Shown: positions 27,041 through 36,771, counted from the stretch's first letter. The stretch is DNA of 64,000 nucleotides from Elioraea tepida (GCF_019203965.1 NZ_CP076448.1:1379001-1443000); one strand, 5' to 3'. The notes: generated from the letters alone by a model not told the origin. Program-made: numbers and translations.

Positions 27041-27083
27041 CCGCGAGCTTCGCGCGAGGAGGCAGCGCCTCCTGAGCTCGCGG
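27041..27083. terminator. Two-tier hairpin between convergent genes
   Basis: Outer arms CCGCGAGCT (27041-27049) and AGCTCGCGG (27075-27083), inner arms AGGAGGC (27057-27063) and GCCTCCT (27067-27073) with a 3-base loop. It sits between the MFS gene (+) and asd (-), so it may terminate both. There is no U-tract. Confidence 0.55.
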
Positions 27084-27091
27084 CCCCGGGC

Positions 27092-28123
27092 TCAGGCCGC
27101 GCGTTTCGAGAGAAACCCTCGGGCGATCAGCGTCTCGGCGATCTGCACCGCGTTCAGCGCCGCGCCTTTGCGCAGATTGTCGCTCACACACCAGAAGGCG
27201 AGTCCGTGCGGCACGGTCGGGTCCTTGCGCAGGCGCGAGACGAACACGTCGTCCTCTCCCGCCGCCTCCACCTGCGTCATGTAGCCGCCGTCCTCGCGAC
27301 GGTCGACCACCGTGACGCCTGGCGCGCGGCGCCATGCCGCAAGCGCCTCCGCCACACTGATCGGGCCTTCGAACTCGACATGCACCGCCTCAGCATGGCC
27401 GACGAAGACGGGCACGCGCACGCAGGTCGCGATCACCGCTATGTCGGGGTCGAGGATCTTCCGCGTCTCCACCGCCATCTTCCACTCCTCCTTGGTGGAG
27501 CCGTCGTCCATGAAGCGGTCGATGTGCGGGATGCAGTTGAAGGCGATCGGCTTGGTGAACTGCTCGGGCGCCTTGAGGTCGTTGACGAAACTGCCCTTGG
27601 TCTGGGCGTAGAGCTCGTCCATCGCCTCCTTGCCCGCGCCGGAGACGGATTGGTAGGTCGCGACCACGACGCGCTTGATCCGGGCGATCCGATGCAGGGG
27701 CTTGAGCGCCACCACCATCTGGATGGTCGAGCAGTTGGGGTTGGCGATGATGTTGCGCTTGGCGTAGCCCTTCAGCGCCTGCGGGTTGACCTCCGGCACG
27801 ACGAGCGGGATATCCGGTTCCATGCGGAAGTGGCTCGTGTTGTCGATCACGACGCAGCCTGCCGCCGCGGCCCGCGGCGCATGGACGGCGGAGACGGAGG
27901 CGCCTGGGCTGAACAGGCCGATGTCGATGCCCGAGAAGTCGAAGCTCTCGAGGTTCTGAACGGTGAGCACGCGGTCGTCGCCGTAGCTCACCTGCTGCCC
28001 GGCAGAGCGGCCGGAGGCGAGCGCCACCACCTCGCTCGCGGGGAAGTTCCGCTGGGCAAGCGTCTTGAGCATCTCGCGCCCGACCGCCCCGGTCGCGCCG
28101 ACCACCGCAACCTTGTAGCCCAT
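27092..28123 (-). CDS. asd: Aspartate-semialdehyde dehydrogenase
   Basis: A 343-residue enzyme that reduces beta-aspartyl phosphate to aspartate semialdehyde with NADPH, shared by lysine, diaminopimelate, threonine and methionine synthesis. The N-terminal NADP fold has VVGATGAVGREML. The catalytic Cys is in ANPNCSTIQMV near residue 133, with SVSGAGKEAMDEL and FNCIPHID as further conserved segments. Length is normal. It is preceded on the minus strand by a DMT-exporter gene at 28159, whose stop is 35 bases upstream, so co-transcription is possible. Confidence 0.96.
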   Translation of the reverse strand: MGYKVAVVGATGAVGREMLKTLAQRNFPASEVVALASGRSAGQQVSYGDDRVLTVQNLESFDFSGIDIGLFSPGASVSAVHAPRAAAAGCVVIDNTSHFRMEPDIPLVVPEVNPQALKGYAKRNIIANPNCSTIQMVVALKPLHRIARIKRVVVATYQSVSGAGKEAMDELYAQTKGSFVNDLKAPEQFTKPIAFNCIPHIDRFMDDGSTKEEWKMAVETRKILDPDIAVIATCVRVPVFVGHAEAVHVEFEGPISVAEALAAWRRAPGVTVVDRREDGGYMTQVEAAGEDDVFVSRLRKDPTVPHGLAFWCVSDNLRKGAALNAVQIAETLIARGFLSKRAA

Positions 28124-28158
28124 GCAAGCTCTCCTCGCCGCAGACGCCGGGAGGGGAG

Positions 28159-29091
28159 TTACGCCCCCTTGCCGGGGGGTTCAAGCCTCGGCCCGCCGCG
28201 CAGCCGTGCGCCCGAGGCGAGCCACACCCCGGCGGTGAGCGCGGCGAAGCCCGGGATCTCGATCAGACTCGGCACCTCGCCGAGCACCGGGATGGCGAGG
28301 AGAGCGGTCAGCGCGGGGTTCAGCGCCGCGGGGCTCGCCGCCCGTGCCGCCCCGAGCCGCGCCACCCCGATCGAGAACAGGATCACCGACAGTGTGGCCG
28401 CGAGCCCCCCGTGCAACGCCCCCTGGAGGAACAGTTCTGCAGCTGGAGCGTCGAGGAAGCGGGGGCCGACGAGAAGCAGATAGACCGGCACATAGACCAC
28501 CGCCGAGCCGATGACGCTGAGCGCCACCGCATCGAGCGAGCCGAGCCGGGCGCGGCGGATCGCGATCGTGTAGCAGGCGAAGAGGAAACCCCCGCCCGCA
28601 AACAGGGCATGGCCGAGGAACACGCGCCGGTCATGGCCCGCGAGGGTCGCGCCGACGAGGGTGGCCACCCCGGCGAGGATCAGCCCGAGCCCGGAGAGGC
28701 TTCGCCGGCCGAGGCGCTCGCGCAGGACGAGGTGGGCAAGAAGGCCTGTGAACACGGCCGAGAGCGGGGCGGTCATCGCCCCGGCATGGCCTGCGGGGGC
28801 GAACACGAGCCCGCCGGTGTTGCAGAGGCTGAAGGCGAAGCCCGACCCGCCCACCACGGCGGCAAGCGAGAGCGGGGGCAGCCGACACAGCGGCAGGCCA
28901 TGACGCAGGGCATGGGGGAGCATCAGCGCGGCCGCCGCGAGGAACCGAACAGCGATCATGTCGATCGCATCGAGCGTGGCCGACCCGAGCAGCCAGCGCG
29001 TGGCCACCGCCCAGGACGCCCAGATCGAGACGGCGCCGATCGCCGCCGCCCAGCCGACAGCCTCCCCGCGCCCGAAACCGCTCTTGCCCAT
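28159..29091 (-). CDS. DMT (EamA) family transporter
   Basis: A 310-residue membrane protein with ten hydrophobic helices in two EamA repeats, the layout of drug/metabolite transporters. Examples are [20 protein letters not shown] at the start and the second repeat beginning near residue 155. Such proteins export amino acids or other metabolites. The gene lies upstream of asd on the same strand, which could reflect an amino-acid related role, but no direct evidence shows the substrate. Confidence 0.85.
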   Translation of the reverse strand: MGKSGFGRGEAVGWAAAIGAVSIWASWAVATRWLLGSATLDAIDMIAVRFLAAAALMLPHALRHGLPLCRLPPLSLAAVVGGSGFAFSLCNTGGLVFAPAGHAGAMTAPLSAVFTGLLAHLVLRERLGRRSLSGLGLILAGVATLVGATLAGHDRRVFLGHALFAGGGFLFACYTIAIRRARLGSLDAVALSVIGSAVVYVPVYLLLVGPRFLDAPAAELFLQGALHGGLAATLSVILFSIGVARLGAARAASPAALNPALTALLAIPVLGEVPSLIEIPGFAALTAGVWLASGARLRGGPRLEPPGKGA

Positions 29092-29204
29092 GTGTCCGAA
29101 GCATACGCCTCCGTGGCGCGACGGCGAGGGCGGGCCGCGTTCATCCTCCGTTTGCTTTCTTGCTCGAGAGAAAATCCGACGTCGTCAGCTTTCGGGGCCT
29201 CGCC

Positions 29205-31574
29205 ATGTCGTTGCGATGGAAGATCATCCTCCCTGTCCTCGCCCTGCTCGCGGTGGTCGTTTCGCTGCTCTCCTCGCACGCCATCGAAGCGTGGCGCACG
29301 GTGCACAGGCAAAACCTCCTGGCCGAGGCGAACACCGCCTCCGGACACCTTATCGCAGCGACGACCTCGCTGGCGGTCGAGCGCGGCACGACGAACACGC
29401 TGCTCGGCCTCGCTCCCGATCGCCGCGCGTCCGCACGCGAACCCGTGCTCGCCGCCCGTGCCCGCGCGGACGCCGGGCTCGAAGCGGCGCTCGCCTCGCC
29501 CGCCCTCGGCGGGTCGAGCCTCGCGCCCGAGCGCGCCGCGCTCGCGCAGATGAGGCAGAAACTCGCCGCGCTCCGCGCCCGCGTCGACGGCCCGGCGTCG
29601 ACGGCGCCGTCGCAGGCCGAGTGGTTCGCAGCGAGCACGTCCGTGATCGATGCCGCCACCACGTTGCGCCGCAGCTTGGAAGCTGGCGCCCTCGCGGCGT
29701 CGGTCGACCGCACGCAGGTCTTGATCGGCATGCGCGATGCGCTTTTGGAGTCGCTCGAATACGCCGGGCGCCAGCGCGGCTTCGTCGCCGGCGTGATCGC
29801 TGCCGGCCGGCCGTTCGAGCCGGGAGAGCTTCGTCGTATCGGCTCTTTCAGCGGCCATGTCCGCTCCGCTCGCGACCGACTCACGGCACTCGCGATTGAC
29901 GCGACCCCCGAGACCGTGCGCACGGCTCTCGCGCGCGCCGACGAGCGCTACTTCCGCGCCATTGACCCGCTGCTCGATCGCATCGTCGCCGCGTCGGGCG
30001 CGGGGGCGGCCTATCCGATGGCGGCGGAGGCGTGGTTCCGAGACGTCACCGCGATGATGACCGCGATCGAGGAGGCGATCGCCGCGACGACCATGGCGCT
30101 CGACGAGACGGCGGCGGCGACGCGCAGCGGTGGCTGGCTCGCCTTCCTCAGCGCCGCGATCCTGTTCGCGGCTGCCGTGGCCGGGTCGATCGCTCTCTTC
30201 CTTTTCGTCGTCCGGCGCGTCGTACGCCCGCTGCTCGGCGCGATTACGGCGATCCGTAGCCTCGCCGCGGGCGACACGGAAGTCGCCGTTCCTGCGCCGC
30301 GAGGGCGCGACGAGGTCGCTGCTCTCATCGCCGCGACTGCGGCATTCCAGCGCCAGGCGCGCGAGAACGCTGCGCTCGTCCGGCAACAGGAGTCCTTGCG
30401 CGCCGAGGCCGAGAGCGCCCGCATTGAGGCGATCCGGCACATGGCCGACGTAATCGAGAAGGAAGCCGCCGCCGCCGTCGCGAGCGTCGGCCGCCGCAAC
30501 GACCGGGTCGTCGGCCTCGCCGGCGATCTCGATGCGATCGCGGCGACTGTCGGCTGCACGGCGGAGGCGGTGGCACGGACCGCAGAAGCCTCGCTGGCGA
30601 CGATTTCCGGCGCCGCCGCCGCCTCCGAGGAGCTGACGGCGAGCATCGGCGAGGTCACGGAGCGTATAGGCCGTTCCGCCGCCACCGCGCGGGAAGGGGC
30701 CGCGCGCGCCGAAGCCGCGCGGGAAAGCTTCGATCAACTGGCGAGCGCCGTGCGGGAGATCGCCGAGGTCAGCCGCCTGATCGGCACGATCGCGGGCCAG
30801 ACCAAGCTGCTGGCGCTGAACGCCACGATCGAGGCGGCGCGCGCCGGCGAGGCGGGCAAAGGCTTCGCCGTCGTCGCCTCGGAGGTGAAGAACCTCGCTG
30901 CACAGACGACGAAGGCGACGGAAGAGATCGGCGGGCGTATCAAGACGATCGAGCAGGCGACGAAGGCGGCGCTCGCAGGCATCGCCGACATCACAGCGGC
31001 GATCGGCGACATCGATGCGATGGCGGCCGAGGTGGCAGCGGCGATGAGCAGCCAGACGGATGCAGTTCGGGAGATCGCGCGCGCGGTGAACGCCTCCGCC
31101 GCGTCGGCGCGGTCCGTCACGGAGGAGATGCGTCGTGTCATCGAGGATGCGACGCGCAACGGCAAGATCGCGGCCGAGGTCAAGACCGTGGTCGGCGAAG
31201 TCGCCGAAGAGGTCGGCACGCTGAGAAGCCTGCTCACCCGGGTCGTTCGCACGGCGACGAAGGAGGCCGATCGCCGTTCCGATGGGCGTTTCGCGGGGCG
31301 CGGGGCCGTCGCGCTGCACTTCGCCAACGGGCGCCGTGTCGTCGCGACGCTCGGCGACATCTCGGCGAGCGGCTTCTCGGTCACGTTCGGCGAGGATCCG
31401 CCACGCTTTTCCGAGGAGGTGGAGGCCGAGCTTCCTGGCCTGCCGCCGCTCACGGTGCGCCCGGTGCGGCGCGAGGGTCAGACCGTCGCTTTCGCGTTCC
31501 TCCATCGCTCGGAGGCGGAGCGGCGGAGCACCGAACAGGCGATCGCCGGCCTCGTCTCGCGGCTCGCGGCCTGA
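29205..31574 (+). CDS. Methyl-accepting chemotaxis protein with C-terminal PilZ domain
   Basis: A 789-residue chemoreceptor. TM1 is residues about 6-25 ([16 protein letters not shown]). A large helical periplasmic domain follows and contains [14 protein letters not shown], weakly like nitrate/nitrite sensing (NIT) domains. TM2 is near 310-332, then HAMP. The signalling domain has the conserved tip [23 protein letters not shown] near residues 535-560 in parts ([13 protein letters not shown]). The last 105 residues form a PilZ domain: DRRSDGRF (RxxxR-type) and DISASGFSV (DxSxxG). PilZ binds c-di-GMP, so this receptor likely links second-messenger levels to flagellar behaviour. ATG 29205 is preferred over an in-frame TTG at 29160 since it starts right before TM1. 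Confidence 0.9.
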   Translation: MSLRWKIILPVLALLAVVVSLLSSHAIEAWRTVHRQNLLAEANTASGHLIAATTSLAVERGTTNTLLGLAPDRRASAREPVLAARARADAGLEAALASPALGGSSLAPERAALAQMRQKLAALRARVDGPASTAPSQAEWFAASTSVIDAATTLRRSLEAGALAASVDRTQVLIGMRDALLESLEYAGRQRGFVAGVIAAGRPFEPGELRRIGSFSGHVRSARDRLTALAIDATPETVRTALARADERYFRAIDPLLDRIVAASGAGAAYPMAAEAWFRDVTAMMTAIEEAIAATTMALDETAAATRSGGWLAFLSAAILFAAAVAGSIALFLFVVRRVVRPLLGAITAIRSLAAGDTEVAVPAPRGRDEVAALIAATAAFQRQARENAALVRQQESLRAEAESARIEAIRHMADVIEKEAAAAVASVGRRNDRVVGLAGDLDAIAATVGCTAEAVARTAEASLATISGAAAASEELTASIGEVTERIGRSAATAREGAARAEAARESFDQLASAVREIAEVSRLIGTIAGQTKLLALNATIEAARAGEAGKGFAVVASEVKNLAAQTTKATEEIGGRIKTIEQATKAALAGIADITAAIGDIDAMAAEVAAAMSSQTDAVREIARAVNASAASARSVTEEMRRVIEDATRNGKIAAEVKTVVGEVAEEVGTLRSLLTRVVRTATKEADRRSDGRFAGRGAVALHFANGRRVVATLGDISASGFSVTFGEDPPRFSEEVEAELPGLPPLTVRPVRREGQTVAFAFLHRSEAERRSTEQAIAGLVSRLAA

Positions 31575-31648
31575 GCGCCGGATCGCGCTCGCCGCCGTCG
31601 CGGCAGCGGGCGTGACGCGAAACGCGACAGGCAGTTGTTCCGAACGGA

Positions 31649-31672
31649 CGGCCGGCGCTTGCGCACCGGCCG
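31649..31672. terminator. Hairpin between convergent MCP and TAXI genes
   Basis: Arms CGGCCGG (31649-31655) and CCGGCCG (31666-31672) with a 10-base loop, in the 124-bp region where the chemoreceptor and TAXI genes converge. It is a weak candidate with no U-tract. Confidence 0.35.
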
Positions 31673-31698
31673 CCCCGATCGCCCCCCGTAGAGGCCGC

Positions 31699-32688
31699 TC
31701 AGGCCATCACGAGCGCGTCAGGCACCGCGAAGCCGTTCTCGCGGAACCACTTCGCCGCGCCCGGGTGGAACGGCAGGAAGGTGTTCTTGTTCCAGTTCTC
31801 GGGACGGGTCTCCTTCGCCGCGGCGGTGGCCTGAACCATGCGCGCGTTCTGCGTCATCACCGCCTTGACGAGCTCGTAGACGAAATCCTCGGGCAGCGAC
31901 CGGTGCCCGATCGCGAAGTTGTAGACGCCGAGGATGTTCAGGTCCTCGGTCGGCGTCCGGTAGGTGCCCTTCGGGATCTTACCCTTCGAGAGCTCCGGAA
32001 TCTCCTTCACGATCGTCTCCATCTGCGCGGGCGTGAAGCCGAAGATGGTCACCTGGTTGGTCGTCTCGAGCTCGCTGAAGGCGGGGATGGGCGCTCCGGC
32101 GGCGAACAGGAACGCGTCGAGCAGCCCGTCGGAGACCTGGCCGATCAGGTCCGAGGCGCTGCCGTAGCGGATCGCCGACGGCGTGACGCCGAGCGCGCGC
32201 AGGATCAGCGGATAGTAGGTGCCGGGCGTGCCCCCGCGCGGGCCAACGCCGACCGACTTGCCGTTGAGCTGGCTGTGGTCGGTGATGCCGCTGCGGCGCA
32301 GGGCGATGCCGTGGAACGGCGTGTCATACATTGGGAACAGGGCGCGGATGTCGCGGAAGCGGTTGCCCTGGGTCCACTCGCCCTGGCCGTTCCAGGCCTG
32401 CAGCGCCACCCCCATGGTCACCATCCCAAGCTCGACCTCCTTGCGATTGACCAGGATGATGTTCTGGTTCGGGCCCTGGGTCGTGCGATAGGAGATGTTC
32501 ACCCCCGTCGCCTCCTGGACGATCTGGCCCCAGGCAGGGCCGTAGATCGCGTAGGTGCCGCCCGGCGCCGCCGTGCCCATGTTGAGCGCGCGCGGCCAGG
32601 CGGGGTTGCGCGGCTGCGCCGAGGTGACGGCCGGCAGGCCCAAGCCCGCGAGCGAGGTCGCGGCGATCAGATGGCGTCGCGTGATCAT
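31699..32688 (-). CDS. TAXI family TRAP transporter solute-binding protein
   Basis: A 329-residue exported binding protein. The signal peptide MITRRHLIAATSLAGLG is twin-arginine-like (TRRHLIAA). The mature part starts near NMGTAAPGGTYAIYGPAW, the typical TAXI opening, followed by EVELGMVTMGVALQAWNG and VGVGPRGGTPGTYYP. TAXI proteins deliver solutes to fused TRAP membrane subunits. No TRAP membrane gene is adjacent, so this is an orphan. Its convergent neighbour is a chemoreceptor, so it might serve as a sensory ligand-binding partner, or the membrane subunits may be elsewhere. Upstream on the same strand is the damaged ABC ATPase gene. Confidence 0.9.
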   Translation of the reverse strand: MITRRHLIAATSLAGLGLPAVTSAQPRNPAWPRALNMGTAAPGGTYAIYGPAWGQIVQEATGVNISYRTTQGPNQNIILVNRKEVELGMVTMGVALQAWNGQGEWTQGNRFRDIRALFPMYDTPFHGIALRRSGITDHSQLNGKSVGVGPRGGTPGTYYPLILRALGVTPSAIRYGSASDLIGQVSDGLLDAFLFAAGAPIPAFSELETTNQVTIFGFTPAQMETIVKEIPELSKGKIPKGTYRTPTEDLNILGVYNFAIGHRSLPEDFVYELVKAVMTQNARMVQATAAAKETRPENWNKNTFLPFHPGAAKWFRENGFAVPDALVMA

Positions 32689-32755
32689 AGTGTCGGTCCT
32701 CCCCGTACGACGACTCCCCGAAACATGAGGGAAACCGGCCCCGGGCGGAAGGGCT

Positions 32756-33789
32756 TCAGGGGCGAATCTCGGCAAGCGAGACGATCCCGTCCGGGTCGGC
32801 CGAGAGCCGGATTCGCTCGCCGACGCGCGGGGCGGGCCAGGGCACGTCAAGCACGAGCGGGTCCGCCGCCGCACCGCTGACCACAAGCCGCGTCCTCTCC
32901 CCCTGGAACGAAGGCGGCCGTGACGACGCCCTCGAGCGTCCCTTCTGGGTCGAGCCTGAGCGCCTCGGGGCGGCAGCAGAGATCGGCGGTGCCGTCGGCC
33001 AGGGAGACGGCGAGCGAGCCCTCGGGCAGGTGGACACGCCCCGATGCGACGGTTCCCCCGAGCACGTTCAGCGTGCCGACGAAGCCCGCCACGAACCGGT
33101 TCGCCGGGCGGCGATAGATCTCCTCTGGCGTGCCGATCTGCGCGACCGCGCCGTTCTGCATCACCGCCACCCTGTCGCCGAGCGCCATCGCCTCGGCCTG
33201 GTCGTGCGTGACGAAGACGGAGGTGATCCTGAGCGTGCGCAGAAAGCGCCGCGATCTCTGCCCTGAGCTCGTCGCGCAGGCGTGCGTCGAGCGCCGCGAG
33301 CGGCTCGTCGAGCAGCAGCACCGCTGGTTCCGGCGCAAGCGCGCGGGCGAGCGCGACACGCTGGCGCTGCCCTCCCGAGAGCTGGTCGATACGCCGCCCG
33401 GCGAGCTCACTGATGCGCATCATCTCGAGCAGGCGGGCGACGCGGCGCGAGGCGTCCTCGCGCGGCACGCGTCGCACCTTGAGCCCGTAGCCCACATTTC
33501 CCGCGACGTCCATGTTCGGAAACAGCGCGTAGGACTGGAACACCATGCCGACGTTGCGACGCTCGATCGGAAGCCGCGTCACATCGCGCTCGTCGAACAG
33601 CACCCGCCCGCCCGGGTCTGGCTCGGCGAGGCCGGCGATGATCCGCAGCATGGTGGTCTTGCCGCAACCGGAGGGACCGAGGAGCGCGAGCGTCTCTCCC
33701 GGAGCGATCGCGAGATCGGTCGGCCGCAGGGCGCGGGTGCCATCGGGGAAGGTGCGGGCGCAGGAGAGGAGCGCAACGGCGACACTCAT
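32756..33789 (-). pseudogene. ABC transporter ATPase (PotA/FbpC-like) interrupted by two frameshifts
   Basis: Reading from ATG 33789, the frame has Walker A GPSGCGKTT, Q-loop VFQSYALFPN, signature [14 protein letters not shown] and Walker [12 protein letters not shown]. Near 33240-33250 the homology jumps frame: the H-loop [16 protein letters not shown] continues one frame away. Near 32903-32911 it jumps again, and the TOBE-like end ([25 protein letters not shown]) is read in the third frame to a stop at 32756. Each jump equals one extra base or two missing. The first frame stays open by chance into the downstream TAXI gene. Either the gene is broken or the assembly has two indels. Its start overlaps the permease stop by four bases. 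Confidence 0.8.
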
Positions 33790-34583
33790 CGCCGGCCGAT
33801 CCCGGCGGCACGGTCAGCCGCCGCCTGGAGCGCGACGAGCAACGGCACGATCAGCATGAGGAACACGAGCGTATAGGCCGAGCCGATCTCGAGCCGCATG
33901 GAAGCGTAGCTGTCGGCGAGCCCGACCGGGAGCGTCATGGTGAAGGGCGTGTGCAAGAGAAGCGTCATGTTGAACTCGCCGAGCGAGAGCGTGACCACCA
34001 TCAGGCTTCCCGAGACGATCCCCGGTCGGGCGTTCGGAAGCAGGACGGTGACGAAACGATACGGCAGCCCCGCGCCGAGCGACCGCGCCCCCTCCTCGAG
34101 CACGGGAAGCCCCACCCCGAGCAGCACCGCGAGAACGGCGCGCACCATGAAGGGCAGGGTGAACAGCACATGGCCCGCGAGGATGAAGGTCCAGTGCGAG
34201 CGGAACGCGCCGACCGCTCCCCAGGCGAGGATCAGCGCGAGCCCCGTCGCGATCCCGGGGATCGCGACCGGCATCACGAGCGCCTCCTCGACGAGGCGCG
34301 CGAACCGCCCCTGGTGCCGCGCGAGCGCGTAGGCGACCGGGATGCCGAGCACGAGCGTGGCGACGAGCGTGGCAAGCGCGATCTTCACCGAGAGCAGGAT
34401 GGTGTGGGCGTAGAGGTCGAGCACGCGCGCGACCCAGGCGAGGGTGACGCCGGAAGCGAGGATCCCGCGCTGGTAGTTGGCCGTCACGCCCGCGAGGATC
34501 GAGAGGATCACCGGCACGATCAGGAAGGCGGCGACGAGCGCGGCGAAGACGAGCCCTGCCCAGAAGCCTGCGTCGCGCCGCAT
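33786..34583 (-). CDS. ABC transporter permease (PotC/FbpB-type, second subunit)
   Basis: A 265-residue inner-membrane permease with six predicted helices. The EAA loop is LEEGARSLGAGLPYRFVTVLLPNARPGI near residues 155-182 in parts (EEGARSLGAG, LPNARPGI), which docks on the ATPase. It belongs to the polyamine/iron/2-aminoethylphosphonate/thiamine group of importers. Its stop overlaps the ATG of the ATPase gene (ATGA), and it starts 5 bases after the first permease gene. Confidence 0.9.
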   Translation of the reverse strand: MRRDAGFWAGLVFAALVAAFLIVPVILSILAGVTANYQRGILASGVTLAWVARVLDLYAHTILLSVKIALATLVATLVLGIPVAYALARHQGRFARLVEEALVMPVAIPGIATGLALILAWGAVGAFRSHWTFILAGHVLFTLPFMVRAVLAVLLGVGLPVLEEGARSLGAGLPYRFVTVLLPNARPGIVSGSLMVVTLSLGEFNMTLLLHTPFTMTLPVGLADSYASMRLEIGSAYTLVFLMLIVPLLVALQAAADRAAGIGRR

Positions 34584-34588
34584 CGCCC

Positions 34589-35410
34589 TCAGCCGGCGGC
34601 GGCGACCGTGCCGCCAGCGGCCGTGCGCGCGAGAGCAAGCACGGCCCAGGTGACGGCGCCGAGCAGGAAGGAGAGGGCGGCGGCAGCGGCGATGTTCGCG
34701 CTCACGGTGAACTCGGCGTAGATCAGCATCGGCAGGACCGAGATCTCGGTCGCGAGCGTGAAGGCGGTGCCGAAGGCGCCCATCGCGGTCGCGAAACAGA
34801 TCGCTCCGGCGGCAAGGAAAGCGGGGCGGAGGCCGGGGATCAGCACATCGCGCACCACCTGCCAGCGCCCCGCTCCGCAGGCACGCGCCGCCTCCTCAAG
34901 TGCCGGGTCGAGCGTCTCGGCCGCTGCCATCACCGTCAGCACCGTGCGCGGGATCGAGAAGTAAAGGTAGCCGATAAACAGCCCCGCCATCGAATAGGCG
35001 AAGACGAGGCGCTCGCCTGCGAGCGCCTGCGTGATCTGCCCGATCAGCCCCTGCCGGCCTGCGAGCATGATCACGAGGAAGCCGACGACCACGCCGGGAA
35101 AGGCAAGCGGCAGCGTCAGCATCGCCACGAGAAGCCTCCGGAAGCGGAAGCGATGCCGCGACAGGAACAGGCCCGCGATGCCCGAGACGACGAGGGTCGC
35201 CGCCGTCACGCCTGCGGCGAGGGCGAGGGTCTGGCCGAGGCTCTTGAGATAGCGGGCATCGGTCAGGATCGCGGCATAGGTCCAGAGCCCGTCGGGCCCG
35301 GACGCGCCGGTACGCAGCATCAGCACGAGCGGCAGAAGGAAGAAGGCGGCGAGGAAGGCGCCGGCGGGCGCGAGCAGAGCCCCGAGGGTGAAGCGGTCCG
35401 CGCCCCTCAC
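34589..35410 (-). CDS. ABC transporter permease (PotB-type, first subunit)
   Basis: A 273-residue permease with six hydrophobic helices and the EAA loop EEAARACGAGRWQVV followed by LIPGLRPAF near residues 175-198. It is the first membrane subunit of the importer with the solute-binding protein at 35517-36527. The GTG start at 35410 overlaps the TGA of a 31-codon frame at 35407-35502 by four bases (GTGA), which may matter for translation. Confidence 0.9.
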   Translation of the reverse strand: MRGADRFTLGALLAPAGAFLAAFFLLPLVLMLRTGASGPDGLWTYAAILTDARYLKSLGQTLALAAGVTAATLVVSGIAGLFLSRHRFRFRRLLVAMLTLPLAFPGVVVGFLVIMLAGRQGLIGQITQALAGERLVFAYSMAGLFIGYLYFSIPRTVLTVMAAAETLDPALEEAARACGAGRWQVVRDVLIPGLRPAFLAAGAICFATAMGAFGTAFTLATEISVLPMLIYAEFTVSANIAAAAALSFLLGAVTWAVLALARTAAGGTVAAAG

Positions 35411-35502
35411 CGGCCGAAGGTGAACCGGGCGAGCGCGTCGCGCAGGCGGCGGCGACGGGGCACCGGCAGGGCGAACAGAGGGTCAGAGAACAGAGCGAAC
35501 AT
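35407..35502 (-). CDS. Possible 31-residue small protein or leader in the ABC operon
   Basis: Between the binding-protein stop and the first permease an ATG at 35502 opens a 31-codon frame whose product begins MFALFSDPLFALPVP and then has RRRRLRDALARF. It starts 15 bases after the binding-protein stop and its TGA overlaps the permease GTG (GTGA), the same coupling seen elsewhere in this window. It could be a translated coupling peptide or a chance frame. I recognise no family, and the Arg-rich tail is only superficially like YjiS/DUF1127 proteins. Confidence 0.3.
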   Translation of the reverse strand: MFALFSDPLFALPVPRRRRLRDALARFTFGR

Positions 35503-35516
35503 CACGCCCCCGACGC

Positions 35517-36527
35517 TCAGGCGCCGACCTCGGTTCGGTAGCGCGCCACCGCGGCGTCCTGTGCCGCCACCATCTTCGCGATGTCGATGGGGCGCGCGCG
35601 CGCATACTCCGAGGCGGGAAGGAACCGCGCGGCGACCTCCGCCGGCAGGCTCACGTTCGCGCGGGCGGGGCGGAGGAAGGCGTTGGCCCAGATACGCTGC
35701 CCCTCGTCGGAGAGGGTAAAGTCGAGGATCTTGCGGCCGTTCTCCGGGTTCGGCCCGTTTGCGACCAGCCCCATGATGTAGGGGAAGCTGATCGTGCCCT
35801 CACGCGGCAGGACGAAACGAACCGGCGCACGGTCGGTGAACTGGGCGCGCATCGCGTTGAAGTCATAGTCGAACAGGATCGGGATCTCGCCCGAGACAAC
35901 CCTTGCGTAGGCCGTCTGGGTCGGGATGATCGGCGCGTTCTGGCGGAGCTGGGAGAAGAAGCGGATCGCCGGGTCGAAGTTCTCGTAGCTTCCCCCTAGG
36001 GCGAGGTTGACGGCGAACAGCCCCACCTGCCCCACCGCGGCGCTGATCGGGTTGAGGAACCCGACCTTGCCGCGATACTCGGGCTTCAGGAGGTCGGACC
36101 ACCCTGTCGGGACGGGCGTGCGGCCGAGCGCTTCGGTGTTGACGAAGAGGCCCAAGGTTCCGGAGTGGATCGCGAACCAGTACCCGTCGGGGTCCTTCAT
36201 CCCCTCGGGAACCTCCTCGATCAGGGCCGGGCGATAGGGGGCGAGCACGCCTTCCGCGCGGGCGCGCGGGCCGAAATTGCCGCCGAAATACGCCACATCC
36301 GCGACCGGCCGCGCCCGCTCGGCAATCAGCGCCGCGAGCGCCTGGCCGCTGTTCTTGTTGTCGTGCGGGACGACGATCCCGAGACGCTCGCGAATCGCCC
36401 GCAGGGCCGAGGCCCAGTCAGCCCACTCGGGCGGGCAGTTGTAGCAGACGGCGCGCTGCGCCTGCGCCGCTAGCGGCTGGGCAAGCGGCAGCGTAGCGGC
36501 GGCGATCAGAAGCGAGCGGCGATCCAT
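35517..36527 (-). CDS. ABC transporter substrate-binding protein (Fe3+/polyamine-type, family 1)
   Basis: A 336-residue periplasmic binding protein with signal MDRRSLLIAAATLPLAQPLAAQA. The mature protein has GYWFAIHSGTLGLFVNTEALG and GWSDLLKPEYRGKVGF, typical of the iron(III)/spermidine/2-aminoethylphosphonate family, and SDEGQRIWA towards the C terminus. It captures the ligand for the permease pair, and the ligand is not deducible. The ATG at 36527 was chosen because the signal peptide begins there rather than at upstream in-frame starts. If the adjacent ATPase gene is really broken, uptake would need another ATPase. Confidence 0.9.
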   Translation of the reverse strand: MDRRSLLIAAATLPLAQPLAAQAQRAVCYNCPPEWADWASALRAIRERLGIVVPHDNKNSGQALAALIAERARPVADVAYFGGNFGPRARAEGVLAPYRPALIEEVPEGMKDPDGYWFAIHSGTLGLFVNTEALGRTPVPTGWSDLLKPEYRGKVGFLNPISAAVGQVGLFAVNLALGGSYENFDPAIRFFSQLRQNAPIIPTQTAYARVVSGEIPILFDYDFNAMRAQFTDRAPVRFVLPREGTISFPYIMGLVANGPNPENGRKILDFTLSDEGQRIWANAFLRPARANVSLPAEVAARFLPASEYARARPIDIAKMVAAQDAAVARYRTEVGA

Positions 36528-36771
36528 GGCCGTGCGACTCCGCGACGTGACGACGGCCCGAACCATGCAGGCGATGGATGACGGTGGTGTGACGTGTCGA
36601 TGACGGATCGATGAATCCTCCCGCTCGCCGCGCAAGGCGGTGCGCGCACGACGCGGCGCCGATCCCGCCCCCGAGCCGACGCGGCGGCGAGGCGCTTGTC
36701 TTCCGCGACGATCGTCGCGATTCTCCTCCGGTCACGCCAAAGATCACACGTGCCTGATCGGGAGAAACGCC

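Noticed and set aside
31699-33789. Single 696-codon frame suggesting an ATPase-TAXI fusion
   Set aside because: After the first frameshift the frame no longer encodes ATPase sequence; a TAXI protein with its own signal peptide begins at 32688. The continuity is accidental.
35407-35502. Small frame as a YjiS/DUF1127 protein
   Set aside because: The Arg-rich tail is similar only in composition, and the conserved DUF1127 core is missing.
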